DNA of 64,000 bases from Knoellia aerolata DSM 18566. Its GTDB lineage: Bacteria; Actinomycetota; Actinomycetes; Actinomycetales; Dermatophilaceae. The stretch lies in contig NZ_AVPL01000002.1 of the NCBI RefSeq assembly GCF_000768695.1, forward strand, positions 124,001 to 188,000. Direction: 5' to 3'. Shown piece after piece: positions 33,706 through 48,228 of this stretch; within the stretch, counting starts at the first letter, position 1; each line of letters opens with the position of its first letter. Both the position numbers and the translations under genes were made by a program. The notes beneath the pieces were generated by a model. That model made no database searches and was not told the DNA's origin. It saw only the letters and a list, made by a program, of their open reading frames with translations.

Positions 33706-34551
33706 TCAGTCCTCGGTGCCGCGCTTGCGCAGGTAGCGCTCGAACTCCTTGGCGATCGCGTCGCCGCTCGCCTCGGGCAGCTCCGCGGTGTCCTGGGCCT
33801 CCTCGAGCGACTCGACGTACTCGGCCACCTCGGAGTCCTCGGACGCCAGCGCGTCGAGGCCGTTCTCCCAGGCGCGGGCGTCGTCGTCGAGGCTGCCGTG
33901 GCCGATCGTCGCGTCGAGGAGGTCCTCGAGGCGGGTGAGGATGGCCCGGCTGGCCTTGGGTGACGGGGTGTGGTGCGCATAGTGCGGCACGGCAGCCCAG
34001 ACCGAGATCGAACCGACACCCACCTGGACGGCGGCGTCCGCGATGACGCCGACGATGCCCGTCGGTCCCTCGTAGGTGCTCGCCTCGAGGTCGTGCCGGT
34101 GGCGGGTGTCCTCGTTGTCGGAGGTCGCCGTCACCTGGATGGGCCGGGTGTGGGCCACGTCGGCGAGCAGCGCGCCGAGGGTGATGACCATCGTGACGTC
34201 GGCGGCCTGCGCGACCTCCATGAGCTCGATCGCGAAGGCCCGCCAGCGGAACGACGGCTCGACACCCTGCACGAGGATGACGTCGCGGCCGATGGGCGTG
34301 TCGGTGGCGACGAGGATGCGGGTCGTGCGCCAGCTGATCCGGCGCCGACCGCCCTCGGACAGCACCCGTGGACGGTTCACCTGGAAGTCGTAGTAGTCCT
34401 CCGGGTCGAGCGCGGCGACGGGCTCGGCGTCCCAGAGGTCGGCGAGGTGCTCGATGACCCCACTGGCCGCCTCACCGGCGTCGTTCCAGCCCTCGAACGC
34501 CAGGATCATCACGGCGTTCTCCATCTCGGGCAGGTCGTCGAGCTCGATCAA
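33706..34551 (-). CDS. PAC2 family protein
   Basis: This 281-aa protein begins MIELDDLPEMENAVMILAFEG. I start it at a TTG (34551), because GAGGAGGA lies just upstream and this matches the usual PAC2 N-terminus. GWNDAGEAASGVIEHL is the PAC2 signature, and the C-terminal region is acidic and helical. In eukaryotes PAC2 proteins assemble proteasomes. In this organism, which has a proteasome, a similar role is possible but untested. It is divergent from the HAD gene (48 bp) and converges with mshC. Confidence 0.88.
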   Translation of the reverse strand: MIELDDLPEMENAVMILAFEGWNDAGEAASGVIEHLADLWDAEPVAALDPEDYYDFQVNRPRVLSEGGRRRISWRTTRILVATDTPIGRDVILVQGVEPSFRWRAFAIELMEVAQAADVTMVITLGALLADVAHTRPIQVTATSDNEDTRHRHDLEASTYEGPTGIVGVIADAAVQVGVGSISVWAAVPHYAHHTPSPKASRAILTRLEDLLDATIGHGSLDDDARAWENGLDALASEDSEVAEYVESLEEAQDTAELPEASGDAIAKEFERYLRKRGTED

Positions 34552-34599
34552 CGTGTCCTCCTCGTAGGTCCCGGTCCACCCTATTCGTACACTCGCCCC

Positions 34600-35307
34600 A
34601 TGACGCTGCCTGCTGCCGTTCTCTGGGACATGGACGGGACTCTCGTCGACACCGAGCCCTACTGGATCGCTGCGGAGCACGACATCGTCGAGGAGCACGG
34701 CGGCGTGTGGTCGGACGAGTACGCGCACCAGCTCGTGGGCAACGACCTCATGGTGAGCGCCGAGTTCATCCGCGACAACTCGCCGATCACGTGGGAGCCG
34801 GAGCGGATCATCGAGGAGCTGCTCGTCCGCGTGACGGCGCGGGTCCGCGAGCACGTCCCGTGGCGACCGGGGGCCCGCGAGCTCCTCGCCGCGCTCGTCG
34901 AGGCAGGGGTGCCGAACGCCCTCGTGACGATGTCGTGGCGCTCGCTGGCCGCGGCGGTCGTCGATGCCCTGCCGGAGGGAACCTTCGACGTGCTCGTCAC
35001 CGGGGACGAGGTCGAGCACGGCAAGCCCCACCCCGAGCCGTACCACGCCGCCGCGAGGATGCTCGGGGTCGAGGCCCGCGACTGCATCGCGATCGAGGAC
35101 TCCCCGACGGGGGTCCGGTCGGCGGTCGCCGCGGGCGTGCCCACGATCGCCGTGCCGCACGTCGTGCCGGTCCCGCTCACCCGCGGGGCGGTCCAGCTGC
35201 AGAGCCTGCGCGGGCTCACCCCGCACGACCTCGTGTCAGTCGTCGCCGACGAGCGCCTCGCCGGTGACCGCCGGGTCGAGCACCAGGCGCCCGGCGTCCG
35301 AGGGTAG
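34600..35307 (+). CDS. HAD-superfamily hydrolase (beta-phosphoglucomutase-like)
   Basis: This 235-aa protein has HAD motif I DMDGTLVDTEP, motif II around VTMSWRS, motif III Lys in HGKPHPEPY and motif IV IEDSPTGVRSAVAAG. The helical cap after motif I places it in the beta-PGM/phosphatase subclass I. It may be a sugar-phosphate phosphatase or mutase. Its last 72 bases overlap, in antisense, the end of the nuclease gene, an unusually long tail-to-tail overlap. Confidence 0.93.
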   Translation: MTLPAAVLWDMDGTLVDTEPYWIAAEHDIVEEHGGVWSDEYAHQLVGNDLMVSAEFIRDNSPITWEPERIIEELLVRVTARVREHVPWRPGARELLAALVEAGVPNALVTMSWRSLAAAVVDALPEGTFDVLVTGDEVEHGKPHPEPYHAAARMLGVEARDCIAIEDSPTGVRSAVAAGVPTIAVPHVVPVPLTRGAVQLQSLRGLTPHDLVSVVADERLAGDRRVEHQAPGVRG

Positions 35308-36081
35308 CGGCGGGGGAGTCCCGCCCCACTCCGGGCACAGGTCGCGGAAGTCGCACCAGTCGCACAGCCTGGACACTCTCGGTCGCCAGTCGCCGGTCTC
35401 GCTGGCCCGCACGATGGCGTCCCAGACCGCCCGGACGTTGCGCTCGAGACCGAGCAGGTCGTGCTCGTCCGGCTCATAGCGGACGATCTCGCCGTTGCCG
35501 AGGTAGACGAGCTGGAGCTGCTTGGGGATGACGCCGCGCTGGCGCCACAGGACGAGCGCGTAGAACTTCATCTGGAACAGCGCCTTGCCCTCGAACGCCT
35601 CACGCGGTGACTTGCCGGTCTTGTAGTCGACGACCCGCATCGCCCCGTCCGGCGCGATGTCGAGCCGGTCGACGTAGCCGCGCAGGGTGAGGCCGTCGAC
35701 CTCGGTCTCGACGTAGAGCTCGCGCTCGGCCGGCTCGAGGCGTTGCGGGTCCTCCAGGGTGAACCAGCGCTCGACGAGCAGGCCGGCCGCCTTGAACCAG
35801 CCGTCCTCGTCGAGGCTCTCGTCGTCCTGGATCATCGTCGCGAGCTCGGGGCGGTCCTGGACGAGGCTGGCCCAGCGGGGCTGGAGGAGCGCCAGCGCCG
35901 CTGCGGGGGTGCGCTCGGCGGCCGGCAGCTCGAAGAGGTGCTCGAGGACCTCGTGCACCAGGGTCCCGCGGGCAGCCGCCGGCGACGGCGGACCGTCGAG
36001 CTTGTCGATCGTCCGGAACCGGAACAGCAGCGGACACTGCTTGAAGTCCGCAGCGCGGCTCGGGGACAGGGCGGGAACCAT
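35236..36081 (-). CDS. RecB-family PD-(D/E)XK nuclease, probable Fe-S cluster protein
   Basis: This 281-aa protein shows the RecB/Cas4-like nuclease pattern: SPSRAADFKQCPLLFRF, GTLVHEVLEHLF, then the catalytic core YVDRLDIAPDG and VVDYKTGK (D-x15-20-DxK). C-terminal cysteines RLCDWCDFRDLCPEWG with the N-terminal Cys of KQCPLLF could bind a 4Fe-4S cluster, as in AddB and Cas4. It may act in DNA repair. The ATG at 36081 follows the repeat-rich spacer. The 72-bp antisense overlap with the HAD gene lies over its C-terminal codons. Confidence 0.9.
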   Translation of the reverse strand: MVPALSPSRAADFKQCPLLFRFRTIDKLDGPPSPAAARGTLVHEVLEHLFELPAAERTPAAALALLQPRWASLVQDRPELATMIQDDESLDEDGWFKAAGLLVERWFTLEDPQRLEPAERELYVETEVDGLTLRGYVDRLDIAPDGAMRVVDYKTGKSPREAFEGKALFQMKFYALVLWRQRGVIPKQLQLVYLGNGEIVRYEPDEHDLLGLERNVRAVWDAIVRASETGDWRPRVSRLCDWCDFRDLCPEWGGTPPPLPSDAGRLVLDPAVTGEALVGDD

Positions 36082-36145
36082 GGGCGTCACCGTATGCCGT
36101 CCCGCCGACACCCTCCGCCCCCCGCGCCCCCCGCGCCCCCCGCTT

Positions 36146-36189
36146 GCGTCCGCAGCTCTGGTCGACAACCTGACCATCTCTGCGGACGC
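36146..36189. repeat. Palindromic intergenic element, copy 1
   Basis: GCGTCCGCAG at the left and CTGCGGACGC at the right form inverted termini of a 44-bp element. Its interior (GGTCGACAACCTGACCATC) is repeated in inverted orientation in the next element. It belongs to the same family as the elements at 45979-47852. Confidence 0.7.
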
Positions 36190-36208
36190 ACGCACCCGGC
36201 ATACGGCA

Positions 36209-36262
36209 GCGTCTGCGTCTGCGTCGATGGTGAGGTTCTCGACCATCCGCGCAGACGCAGAC
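36209..36262. repeat. Palindromic intergenic element, diverged copy 2
   Basis: The termini GCGTCTGCGTCTGCG and GCGCAGACGCAGAC pair. The interior is an inverted version of the 36146 element (GGTCGAGAACCTCACCATC on the minus strand). GGCATAC lies exactly 11 bases upstream (36198), as in several other copies. Confidence 0.6.
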
Positions 36263-36275
36263 CAGGCGCCCCGGG

Positions 36276-36323
36276 TTGCGTCAGAGTGAGCGGCTGCTGG
36301 AACAGCCGCTCACGCTGACGCAA
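36276..36323 (-). terminator. MFS gene terminator hairpin
   Basis: A 21-bp stem with one mismatch (arms 36276-36296 and 36303-36323) and a 6-base loop overlaps the stop codon of the MFS gene and the first bases beyond it. It is expected to end the minus-strand transcript. Confidence 0.75.
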
Positions 36324-37569
36324 GCGCGGGACGGGGCGCCGGCGTCGGCTGCCCGGTGCTCGGGCGCATGGCACCCCTGAGGCGCCACGCGGCGTACACG
36401 GCCAGGACGCTGATCGCGAGGTGCAGCCCGAGGAAGCCCTGGGCGAACCCGGCACCCAGCAGCGCTCCCGCGACGAGGGGACCCAGCGCCGAGAACGTCG
36501 TCTGCAGGGCCCCGAAGATTCCCAGGGTCTGGCCCACCATGCCGCGCGGGGCCAGGGACGCCGTCAGGGGGCTGAGCACCGGGCTGTACATCGTCTCGCC
36601 GACCGCGAAGATCCCGAAGGTCGTGACGAAGATCGCGGACGCGGCGCCCGGGGCGAGCTGGGCCGACGAGAGGACCAGCCACGAGAGCACCCAGATCGCC
36701 CCGACGGCCATGAGCAGGGTGGGAGGGCTGCGGTGTGCGGTGAGGCGCACGACGATGACCTGGAGGGCCACGATGACGATGGCGTTGACCGCCGCGGCCG
36801 TGCCGATGGCAGCGGTGTCGATCTCGAGCACGGTGAGGCCGTATGCCGGGAGGCCGGACTCGAACTGCGCGTAGAACCCGAGGGCGAGGGTCACGGTGAC
36901 CACCGCGGTCCAGCGCAGTGCGGGGCTCGCGAAGATCAGGCGCAGCGACTCGCGCGGGCTCGCCGGCGCCGCCCCCTCGGTGGAGATGTCGCTGCCGGGG
37001 TGGATCCCCGCGCCCCGTCCAGCCAGCCCGATGACCAGCGACGAGATCGCGAAGCCCGCCGCCGCGGTGACGAACCCGACGTCGAGGCCCTGCGCGTCAC
37101 GCAGGTCGACGAGGTGGCCGGCCACGTAGGCGCCGGCCGCCATGCCCAGGGCCTCACCCGTGAACTTGTAGGCGAAGATCCGTCGGCGGTCGGCACTGGC
37201 GACCCAGCGCAGCACGAGGACCTGCTTCGCGGGGACCGCCGCGGTGAGACCGAGCCCGAACACGAACATCCCGGCGAGGAAGCCCGTCGGGGAGTCGGCG
37301 AGGACGAGGGCTCCCACCCCGACGGCTCCCAGGAGCTGGGAGAGCACCGCCACAGCCACCGGGTCGAAGCGGTCGCTGAGGCGCCCGGCCACGGGCGCGG
37401 CGACGAGCGCGCCGACCGAGAAGAGCGACGACGCGGCCGCGGCGACGAACGCGCCCCACCCTCGGGTGTCGGCGGCATACGCGTACTGGAACGGGAGGAC
37501 GGCACCCCATCCGAGCATTCCGAGGGACGAGGCGAGGACGAGCAGCTTGGCGCGCACGGCGAGGTGCAC
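36310..37569 (-). CDS. MFS transporter
   Basis: This major-facilitator protein has twelve hydrophobic helices. The loop motif FSVGALVAAPVAGRLSDRF marks the helix 2-3 region, and FAYKFTGEALGMAAGAYVAG and QTTFSALGPLVAGALLGAGF are later helices. About 419 aa if started at the GTG 37569 (MHLAVRAKLLVLASSLG). An ATG at 37683 in the same frame would add 38 residues that come from an operator-like TTCGA-rich stretch, so I prefer the shorter form, though the start is uncertain. The divergent MarR gene suggests drug or small-molecule export under its control. Confidence 0.88.
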   Translation of the reverse strand: MHLAVRAKLLVLASSLGMLGWGAVLPFQYAYAADTRGWGAFVAAAASSLFSVGALVAAPVAGRLSDRFDPVAVAVLSQLLGAVGVGALVLADSPTGFLAGMFVFGLGLTAAVPAKQVLVLRWVASADRRRIFAYKFTGEALGMAAGAYVAGHLVDLRDAQGLDVGFVTAAAGFAISSLVIGLAGRGAGIHPGSDISTEGAAPASPRESLRLIFASPALRWTAVVTVTLALGFYAQFESGLPAYGLTVLEIDTAAIGTAAAVNAIVIVALQVIVVRLTAHRSPPTLLMAVGAIWVLSWLVLSSAQLAPGAASAIFVTTFGIFAVGETMYSPVLSPLTASLAPRGMVGQTLGIFGALQTTFSALGPLVAGALLGAGFAQGFLGLHLAISVLAVYAAWRLRGAMRPSTGQPTPAPRPALASA

Positions 37570-37631
37570 CTTTCCGGTGTGGGGGCGGGGGGCAGCCCCG
37601 AACCGCACCGGACCGGGACCGAGAGTGTCGG

Positions 37632-37688
37632 CTTCGATGCCGAAGAATTCGAACCCGAACGTTCGATATCGAAAGGTTAGCATTCGAA
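37632..37688. promoter_or_regulatory. Operator cluster for the MarR/MFS divergon
   Basis: Four TTCGA-type palindromes in 57 bp: CTTCGatgcCGAAG (37632), TTCGAA (37648), the 12-bp TTCGATATCGAA (37662-37673) and TTCGAA (37683). They lie between a MarR gene and its divergent MFS gene, where MarR repressors usually bind. The stretch is clearly lower in GC than its surroundings. Confidence 0.6.
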
Positions 37689-37710
37689 GAAGACATGCGA
37701 CACTCGGGTC

Positions 37711-38220
37711 ATGCCCCGTCGACCGAAGACCGCAGCGCAGCAGCACCGCGACGCCGTCGCGGCCTATGTCGCAGCCGGCGGCGAGGAGTCGGTCCAGCGC
37801 GTCATCACTGCGCTCTACGGCGTCACCAAGAAGCTCGACCAGTGGTACGCGCGCCAGCTCGCCGACCTCGACCTCACCCAGGGCGAATGGGCCGTGGTCG
37901 CCTCGCTCGCCAAGGCGGGGGAGTCCTGCCAGACCCCGAGCCAGCTGGCCGAGCTGACGAGCGTGGCTCCGTCGTCGATGACCCACCGGCTCGACAAGAT
38001 GGCCCAGCGCGGCCTCGTCGAGCGCCGGCCTGACGCCGACAACCGCACCCGCACCCTCGTCTCGCTCACGCAGGACGGCTGGGACCTGTTCACCCAGTCC
38101 ATCCGCCAGTCGGACGTCGTCGAGAGCGACGTCCTGCGAGGGCTCGACGCCGAGGAGCGAGGCGAGCTCGCCCGCCTCCTCGAAGAGGTCATCGCCGAGC
38201 TCGACGACGTCGACGCCTGA
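37711..38220 (+). CDS. MarR-family transcriptional regulator
   Basis: This 169-aa winged-helix protein has a long N-terminal helix, then LTQGEWAVVASLAKAGES, a recognition region QTPSQLAELTSVAPSSMTHRLDKM and the wing VERRPDADNRTRTLVSLT. The C-terminal helix (EERGELARLLEEVIAELD) dimerises. It probably represses itself and the divergent MFS gene from the TTCGA palindromes between them. The start ATG at 37711 follows no strong SD. Confidence 0.93.
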   Translation: MPRRPKTAAQQHRDAVAAYVAAGGEESVQRVITALYGVTKKLDQWYARQLADLDLTQGEWAVVASLAKAGESCQTPSQLAELTSVAPSSMTHRLDKMAQRGLVERRPDADNRTRTLVSLTQDGWDLFTQSIRQSDVVESDVLRGLDAEERGELARLLEEVIAELDDVDA

Positions 38221-38245
38221 GCGGGCCGGATCGGACCGCTCAGGC
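38215..38245 (+). terminator. MarR gene terminator
   Basis: GCCTGAGCGG and CCGCTCAGGC form a 10-bp stem including the marR stop codon, with an 11-base loop that can itself pair. It separates the convergent marR and metH genes. Confidence 0.7.
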
Positions 38246-38265
38246 GGGTCTCAGTCCTCGGGCTG

Positions 38266-42102
<3,837 letters not shown>

Positions 42103-42140
42103 CCGGTCCAGTATGCCGTCGCGCTTGTTAGGGTCACGGC

Positions 42141-44263
<2,123 letters not shown>

Positions 44264-44297
44264 CGTGGAGGTGTCAGCCGAGCCGAGGAGGGCCCCG

Positions 44298-45962
44298 ATG
44301 ACCGAGTTCACCCCGTCCAGGGACAGCGAGGCCCTGCGCCGCCTCGAGGGCACCGTCACCGACCTGCGCTCGCAGGTCAACACCGTCTCCGCCCAGAACG
44401 AGCGCCTCGTGCGCACCCTGCGTGACGCCCGCGAGCAGATCATCACGCTCAAGTCGGAGGTCGACCGTCTCGGTCAGCCGCCGTCCGGCTACGGCGTCGT
44501 CGTGGAGACCTTCGACGACAAGACCGTCGACATCCTCACCGGCGGCCGCAAGATGCACGTCGCGGTGAGCCCGACCGTCGATCCGGGCGACATCGAGGTG
44601 GGCCGCGAGGTCATGCTCAACGAGGCAATGAACGTCGTCGCGGTGCACGGCTACGAGCGGGCGGGCGAGGTCGTCCTGCTCAAGGAGATCCTCGAGGACG
44701 GGCGCGTCCTGGTCCTGTCCCGGGCCGACGAGGAGCGGGTGTGCCGGGTGGCCGCCTCCCTCGACGACGTCAGGATCCGCGTCGGCGACGCCCTGCTGCT
44801 CGAGCCGCGCAGCGCCTTCGTCTACGAGAAGATCCCGCGGGCCGAGGTGGCCGACCTCGTGCTCGAGGAGGTGCCGGACATCGCCTACGAGGACATCGGC
44901 GGCCTGTCCAGCCAGATCGAGCTCATCCGCGACGCCGTCGAGCTGCCCTACCTCCACCCCGACCTCTTCACCGAGCACCACCTCAAGGCCCCCAAGGGCG
45001 TGCTCCTCTACGGCCCCCCCGGCTGTGGCAAGACGATGATCGCCAAGGCCGTCGCTGCCTCGCTCTCGCGCAAGATCGCCGAGAAGGAGGGCCGGCCGGC
45101 CGGCAAGAGCTACTTCCTCAACATCAAGGGCCCGGAGCTGCTCAACAAGTACGTCGGCGAGACCGAGCGGCACATCCGCCTCATCTTCCAGCGCGCCCGG
45201 GAGAAGTCCTCCGAGGGCTTCCCGGTCGTCGTGTTCTTCGACGAGATGGAGAGCCTGTTCCGGACCCGTGGCTCGGGCGTCTCCTCCGACGTCGAGACGA
45301 CGATCGTGCCCCAGCTGCTCAGCGAGATCGACGGCGTCGAGGGCCTCGAGAACGTCATCGTCATCGGGGCCAGCAACCGTGAGGACATGATCGACCCGGC
45401 CATCCTGCGACCGGGCCGGCTCGACGTGAAGATCAAGATCGAGCGCCCGGACGCCGAGGCCTCGATCGAGATCTTCGCCAAGTACCTCACCCCCGACCTG
45501 CCCCTGCACACCGACGACCTCGCCGAGAACGGCGGCTCACCGGAGGCCACCGTCGACGCGATGACCCAGGCCGTCGTGACCCGCATGTACGCCGAGGACG
45601 ACGAGAACGAGTTCCTCGAGGTCACGTACGCCGGCGGCGACAAGGAGGTCCTCTACTTCAAGGACTTCAACAGCGGCGCCATGATCCAGAACATCGTCGA
45701 CCGCGCCAAGAAGATGGCCATCAAGGACTTCCTCACGACCGGTCACCGCGGCCTGCGCGTCGACCACCTCCTCCAGAGCGTCGTCGACGAGTTCAAGGAG
45801 AACGAGGACCTGCCCAACACGACGAACCCGGACGACTGGGCGCGCATCTCCGGCAAGAAGGGGGAGCGGATCGTCTACATCCGCACGCTCATCAAGACCA
45901 AGGAGGGCAACGAGCCCGGCCGCTCGATCTCGACGATCGCCAACACCGGCCAGTACCTCTAG
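44298..45962 (+). CDS. arc: Proteasomal AAA ATPase ARC/Mpa
   Basis: This 554-aa ATPase recognises pupylated proteins and threads them into the 20S proteasome. The N-terminal coiled coil (about residues 8-55) captures Pup, then two OB folds form the interdomain ring. The AAA module has Walker A GPPGCGKT, Walker B VVFFDEME and the arginine finger region. The C-terminal tail ends GQYL, the HbYX-like element that opens the proteasome gate. ATG 44298 is preceded by GAGGAGGG. The gene is separated from dop by about 4.3 kb of other genes. Confidence 0.97.
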   Translation: MTEFTPSRDSEALRRLEGTVTDLRSQVNTVSAQNERLVRTLRDAREQIITLKSEVDRLGQPPSGYGVVVETFDDKTVDILTGGRKMHVAVSPTVDPGDIEVGREVMLNEAMNVVAVHGYERAGEVVLLKEILEDGRVLVLSRADEERVCRVAASLDDVRIRVGDALLLEPRSAFVYEKIPRAEVADLVLEEVPDIAYEDIGGLSSQIELIRDAVELPYLHPDLFTEHHLKAPKGVLLYGPPGCGKTMIAKAVAASLSRKIAEKEGRPAGKSYFLNIKGPELLNKYVGETERHIRLIFQRAREKSSEGFPVVVFFDEMESLFRTRGSGVSSDVETTIVPQLLSEIDGVEGLENVIVIGASNREDMIDPAILRPGRLDVKIKIERPDAEASIEIFAKYLTPDLPLHTDDLAENGGSPEATVDAMTQAVVTRMYAEDDENEFLEVTYAGGDKEVLYFKDFNSGAMIQNIVDRAKKMAIKDFLTTGHRGLRVDHLLQSVVDEFKENEDLPNTTNPDDWARISGKKGERIVYIRTLIKTKEGNEPGRSISTIANTGQYL

Positions 45963-45978
45963 CCCCAACCCGACGGCA

Positions 45979-46022
45979 GCGTCCGCAACCCTGGCCGTGA
46001 ATCCGGCCAGGGTTGCGGACGC
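45979..46022. repeat. Palindromic intergenic element, copy 3 (also ARC terminator)
   Basis: A perfect 19-bp stem (GCGTCCGCAACCCTGGCCG and its complement at 46004-46022) with a 6-base loop lies 17 bp after the ARC stop. It belongs to the same element family as those at 36 and 47 kb and can serve as a terminator. Confidence 0.75.
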
Positions 46023-46052
46023 AACGGGTGCGTCAGGCGGTGTCAGGCGGCG

Positions 46053-46688
46053 TCAGGCGGTGCGCTCCACCCATCGCACGGAGTACGTTCCGACCGAACC
46101 GTCCACCGCCGGCACCTCGTCCAGGCTGCCCTGCACCGTGGCGTAGCTGAAGATCCGGGTCTCGCGAGACCGGTACGTGACACCGGACTCGGGGTCACGG
46201 AACGAGTCCGTGAAGGTCGTCTTCGAGGTCGCGCCCGTGGGCGACAGGGTGACACTGACCGGCACGTTGCGCGCGGCCGTGGCACCTTCCTCGGTGGTCG
46301 CGTCGTACAGGTCGACGAGGCCCGAGTACGTGCTCGAGGCGGCCTTGCCCTTCCCGGTGACGACCGTCATGTTCTCCCCCCACATGAAGTACGAGCCGGC
46401 CATCTCGCACGCGTTCTCACCGTTCTCGTCGCCCCACGGGGTCTCGCCCGCCTCGCAGGTGAAGGTGTCGACGAACCCCTCGGCCAGGTCGCTGCTGTGG
46501 AAGGTGAGCGAGGCAAAAGAGTAGTTCCCGGGCACGTCGCCGGGGGTCCCTGCGCCCTCGAAGAAGACGTCGGCGAAGGTCCCCTTGTCTCGGAACATGA
46601 ACGTACTGCCGGCGGAGGCCGGCAGGGTCGACGCGATGAGTGGGACCGCAAGCGCAAGCGCCGTGACGGTCCGGAGAGGTGTCCGCAT
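46053..46688 (-). CDS. Secreted hypothetical protein
   Basis: This 211-aa protein has a signal peptide (MRTPLRTVTALALAVPLIAS, cleavage near ASA|GS) and a mature beta-rich chain with three Cys (CEAGETPWG, CEMAGSYF) and a run of Thr/Ser/Gly. AAAGGGG lies upstream of the ATG. There is no recognised family or catalytic motif. It sits antisense in the insertion between ARC and dop. Confidence 0.7.
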   Translation of the reverse strand: MRTPLRTVTALALAVPLIASTLPASAGSTFMFRDKGTFADVFFEGAGTPGDVPGNYSFASLTFHSSDLAEGFVDTFTCEAGETPWGDENGENACEMAGSYFMWGENMTVVTGKGKAASSTYSGLVDLYDATTEEGATAARNVPVSVTLSPTGATSKTTFTDSFRDPESGVTYRSRETRIFSYATVQGSLDEVPAVDGSVGTYSVRWVERTA

Positions 46689-46865
46689 GAGTGTTCCCCT
46701 TTGACTGCAGTGCGATCCGGCACACCTACCCCGATGCGAAGCGAAGAGACCCGGACCCGCGGCGGTTGGAGCCAGCCGGCCCCGGCCTCATCGTGGCAGC
46801 GGCGCCGTCACCGGGGGCCCGCTTTGCCGGAATTCGCCACACTGGCGGCGTGCTGGCCACCGCGA

Positions 46866-46909
46866 GCGTCCGCAACCTTGGTCGCGAACCCAGCCAACAT
46901 TGCGGACGC
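46866..46909. repeat. Palindromic intergenic element, copy 4
   Basis: Termini GCGTCCGCAA and TTGCGGACGC enclose CCTTGGTCGCGAACCCAGCC. It is first of a tandem pair, repeat period about 63 bp. Confidence 0.8.
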
Positions 46910-46928
46910 AACGGGACGGCATACGGCA

Positions 46929-46970
46929 GCGTCCGCAACCTTGGTCGCGAACCCAGCCACGGTTGCGGAC
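46929..46970. repeat. Palindromic intergenic element, copy 5
   Basis: Termini GTCCGCAACC and GGTTGCGGAC pair; GGCATAC lies 11 bases upstream (46918). Confidence 0.8.
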
Positions 46971-47088
46971 GGAACGGGCGCGACACCCGGGGGCGGCCTC
47001 GGGAGGCGAGCCGGGCTGACCAGCCGGCTCCCCGAGCCCGACGATCGCCCACACCAGCCAGTACGTCGGCCCACTTTCAGTTCGAGAG

Positions 47089-47133
47089 GTCACGACACCC
47101 CGTATGCCGGGTGCGCACCCGGGGTGTCGTGAC
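47089..47133. repeat. Inverted-repeat element with GTATGCC in its loop
   Basis: GTCACGACACCCC and GGGGTGTCGTGAC form a perfect 13-bp stem. The loop contains GTATGCC and the palindrome GGGTGCGCACCC. A diverged right half recurs just before pafA (54485-54517). Confidence 0.65.
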
Positions 47134-47281
47134 CCCTCGTCCGGCTGGGTCGGCCTCGACCGCAGCATCGGCGTGGCCTTTTCCGGTCCTGCGCACCGGG
47201 CCCTTCGGCCCTGACGGCCGACAGGAACGACTGGTCGGATGGGTGTCGGATGGGACTGTCCGGTGGAGAGGAGGCACACCG

Positions 47282-47656
47282 ATGACCGTGGTGCGGGTCG
47301 TCGTCGGAATCCTGCTCCTGGCGCATGGCCTGGTGCACCTGCTGTACCTGTTCCCGGATGTGGCCGAGTTCTCCACGCAGCGGTCATGGCTGGTTCCCGA
47401 GGGGGCCCGCCGCCCCGTCTCGTTGGCGCTCATCGCGGCCAGCATCGCGACGTCGGCCATGCTGGCGCTGTCCGTGTGGGGTCTGCCCGGGCTTGCCGAC
47501 GCGTGGCCGGTCTGGGCCGTCGTCGCGGGGACCCTGTCGCTCCTCCTGCTCGTCGCCTACTGGGACACCCGCCTCGTCGTTGGGGTGGCGATCGACGCCG
47601 CGCTCATCGCGGCCGGCATCGTGCAGCCGGCGTGGCTCCAGGACATGCTGACCTGA
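47282..47656 (+). CDS. Small membrane protein, unknown function
   Basis: This 124-aa protein has four transmembrane helices (VRVVVGILLLAHGLVHLLYLF; SLALIAASIATSAMLALSVWG; WPVWAVVAGTLSLLLLVAYW; LVVGVAIDAALIAAGIV). GGAGAGGAG lies upstream. It resembles small actinobacterial ABA4-like or SPW-like hypothetical proteins, but no function can be given. It is flanked by repeat arrays on both sides. Confidence 0.7.
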   Translation: MTVVRVVVGILLLAHGLVHLLYLFPDVAEFSTQRSWLVPEGARRPVSLALIAASIATSAMLALSVWGLPGLADAWPVWAVVAGTLSLLLLVAYWDTRLVVGVAIDAALIAAGIVQPAWLQDMLT

Positions 47657-47745
47657 CTCTCCCGGTCCTCAGCAGCTCTGGGTGCCTCCGGGACCGCCGT
47701 CAGGCGATGACGCGGGCAAGGAGGGCGACGGGGCGGCATACGGCA

Positions 47746-47789
47746 GCGTCCGCAACGTTGGTCGCGAACCCAGCCAACACTGCGGACGC
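47746..47789. repeat. Palindromic intergenic element, copy 6
   Basis: Termini GCGTCCGCAA and (T)GCGGACGC enclose the same GTTGGTCGCGAACCCAGCC core as copy 4. GGCATAC lies 11 bases upstream (47735). Confidence 0.8.
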
Positions 47790-47809
47790 AACGGGACCGG
47801 CATACGGCA

Positions 47810-47852
47810 GCGTCCGCAACGTTGGTCGCGAACCCGGCCGCCATTGCGGACG
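47810..47852. repeat. Palindromic intergenic element, copy 7
   Basis: Tandem with copy 6 at a 64-bp period; termini GCGTCCGCAA and TTGCGGACGC, GGCATAC 11 bases upstream (47799). Confidence 0.8.
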
Positions 47853-47868
47853 CAACGGGGCGGCGGCG

Positions 47869-48228
47869 TCAGGCGACGAGGCGGGCGACGAGACGCCAGC
47901 CGAGCATCGTCACGGCGAGGAAGACCGTCGCGACGCCGATGAACGACGGCGCGGTCCCGGTTGTCGCCAGCTTGCGGAGCAGCATACCGACGACCACGGT
48001 CGACACCAGGACGACGGCGCCGAACTGCCACGACCAGGGCGACCCGTCCAGGGTGAGGCTCCCGACGAGGTAGCCGGCCGCGGTGCCGCAGAGGAACGGG
48101 GCGGCAGTCTCGAGCACCCCGCCCAGGGTGATGCCGTGGGCGTGCGAGCGCCGGCCGACGAGCGCGAAGACGAGGACGGCGACCAGGTCGAGCGCCGGAG
48201 CGAGGAGGCGGCTCACGCCCTCAGCCAC
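47869..48228 (-). CDS. DUF3054 family membrane protein
   Basis: This 119-aa protein has four transmembrane helices. LAPALDLVAVLVFALVGRRSHAHG and AAPFLCGTAAGYLVG are typical of DUF3054. The GTG start at 48228 overlaps the stop of the upstream PRPP synthetase gene by 8 bases. The function is unknown. Confidence 0.85.
   Translation of the reverse strand: MAEGVSRLLAPALDLVAVLVFALVGRRSHAHGITLGGVLETAAPFLCGTAAGYLVGSLTLDGSPWSWQFGAVVLVSTVVVGMLLRKLATTGTAPSFIGVATVFLAVTMLGWRLVARLVA

Larger units (their letters stand above)
46689..47281. other. 593-bp intergenic region with repeat arrays
   Basis: No gene is supported. The region contains two tandem copies of the palindromic element (46866-46909 and 46929-46970), a stable stem-loop (46998-47036, CTCGGG with GAGCCGG inside) and a second type of inverted repeat at 47089-47133. 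Short ORFs through the repeats do not have protein character. Confidence 0.6.

Noticed and set aside
36115-36143. GCGCCCCCC tandem C-rich tract upstream of the nuclease gene
   Set aside because: Simple slippage-prone repeat; no evidence of phase variation because it is outside the coding frame.
42103-42140. A cobalamin riboswitch in front of metH
   Set aside because: Only 38 bp separate metH from the divergent M50 gene, too short for such an element.
46866-47852. The repeat arrays as a CRISPR
   Set aside because: Units are themselves palindromic with conserved interiors and only two tandem copies per site; there are no variable spacers and no cas genes.
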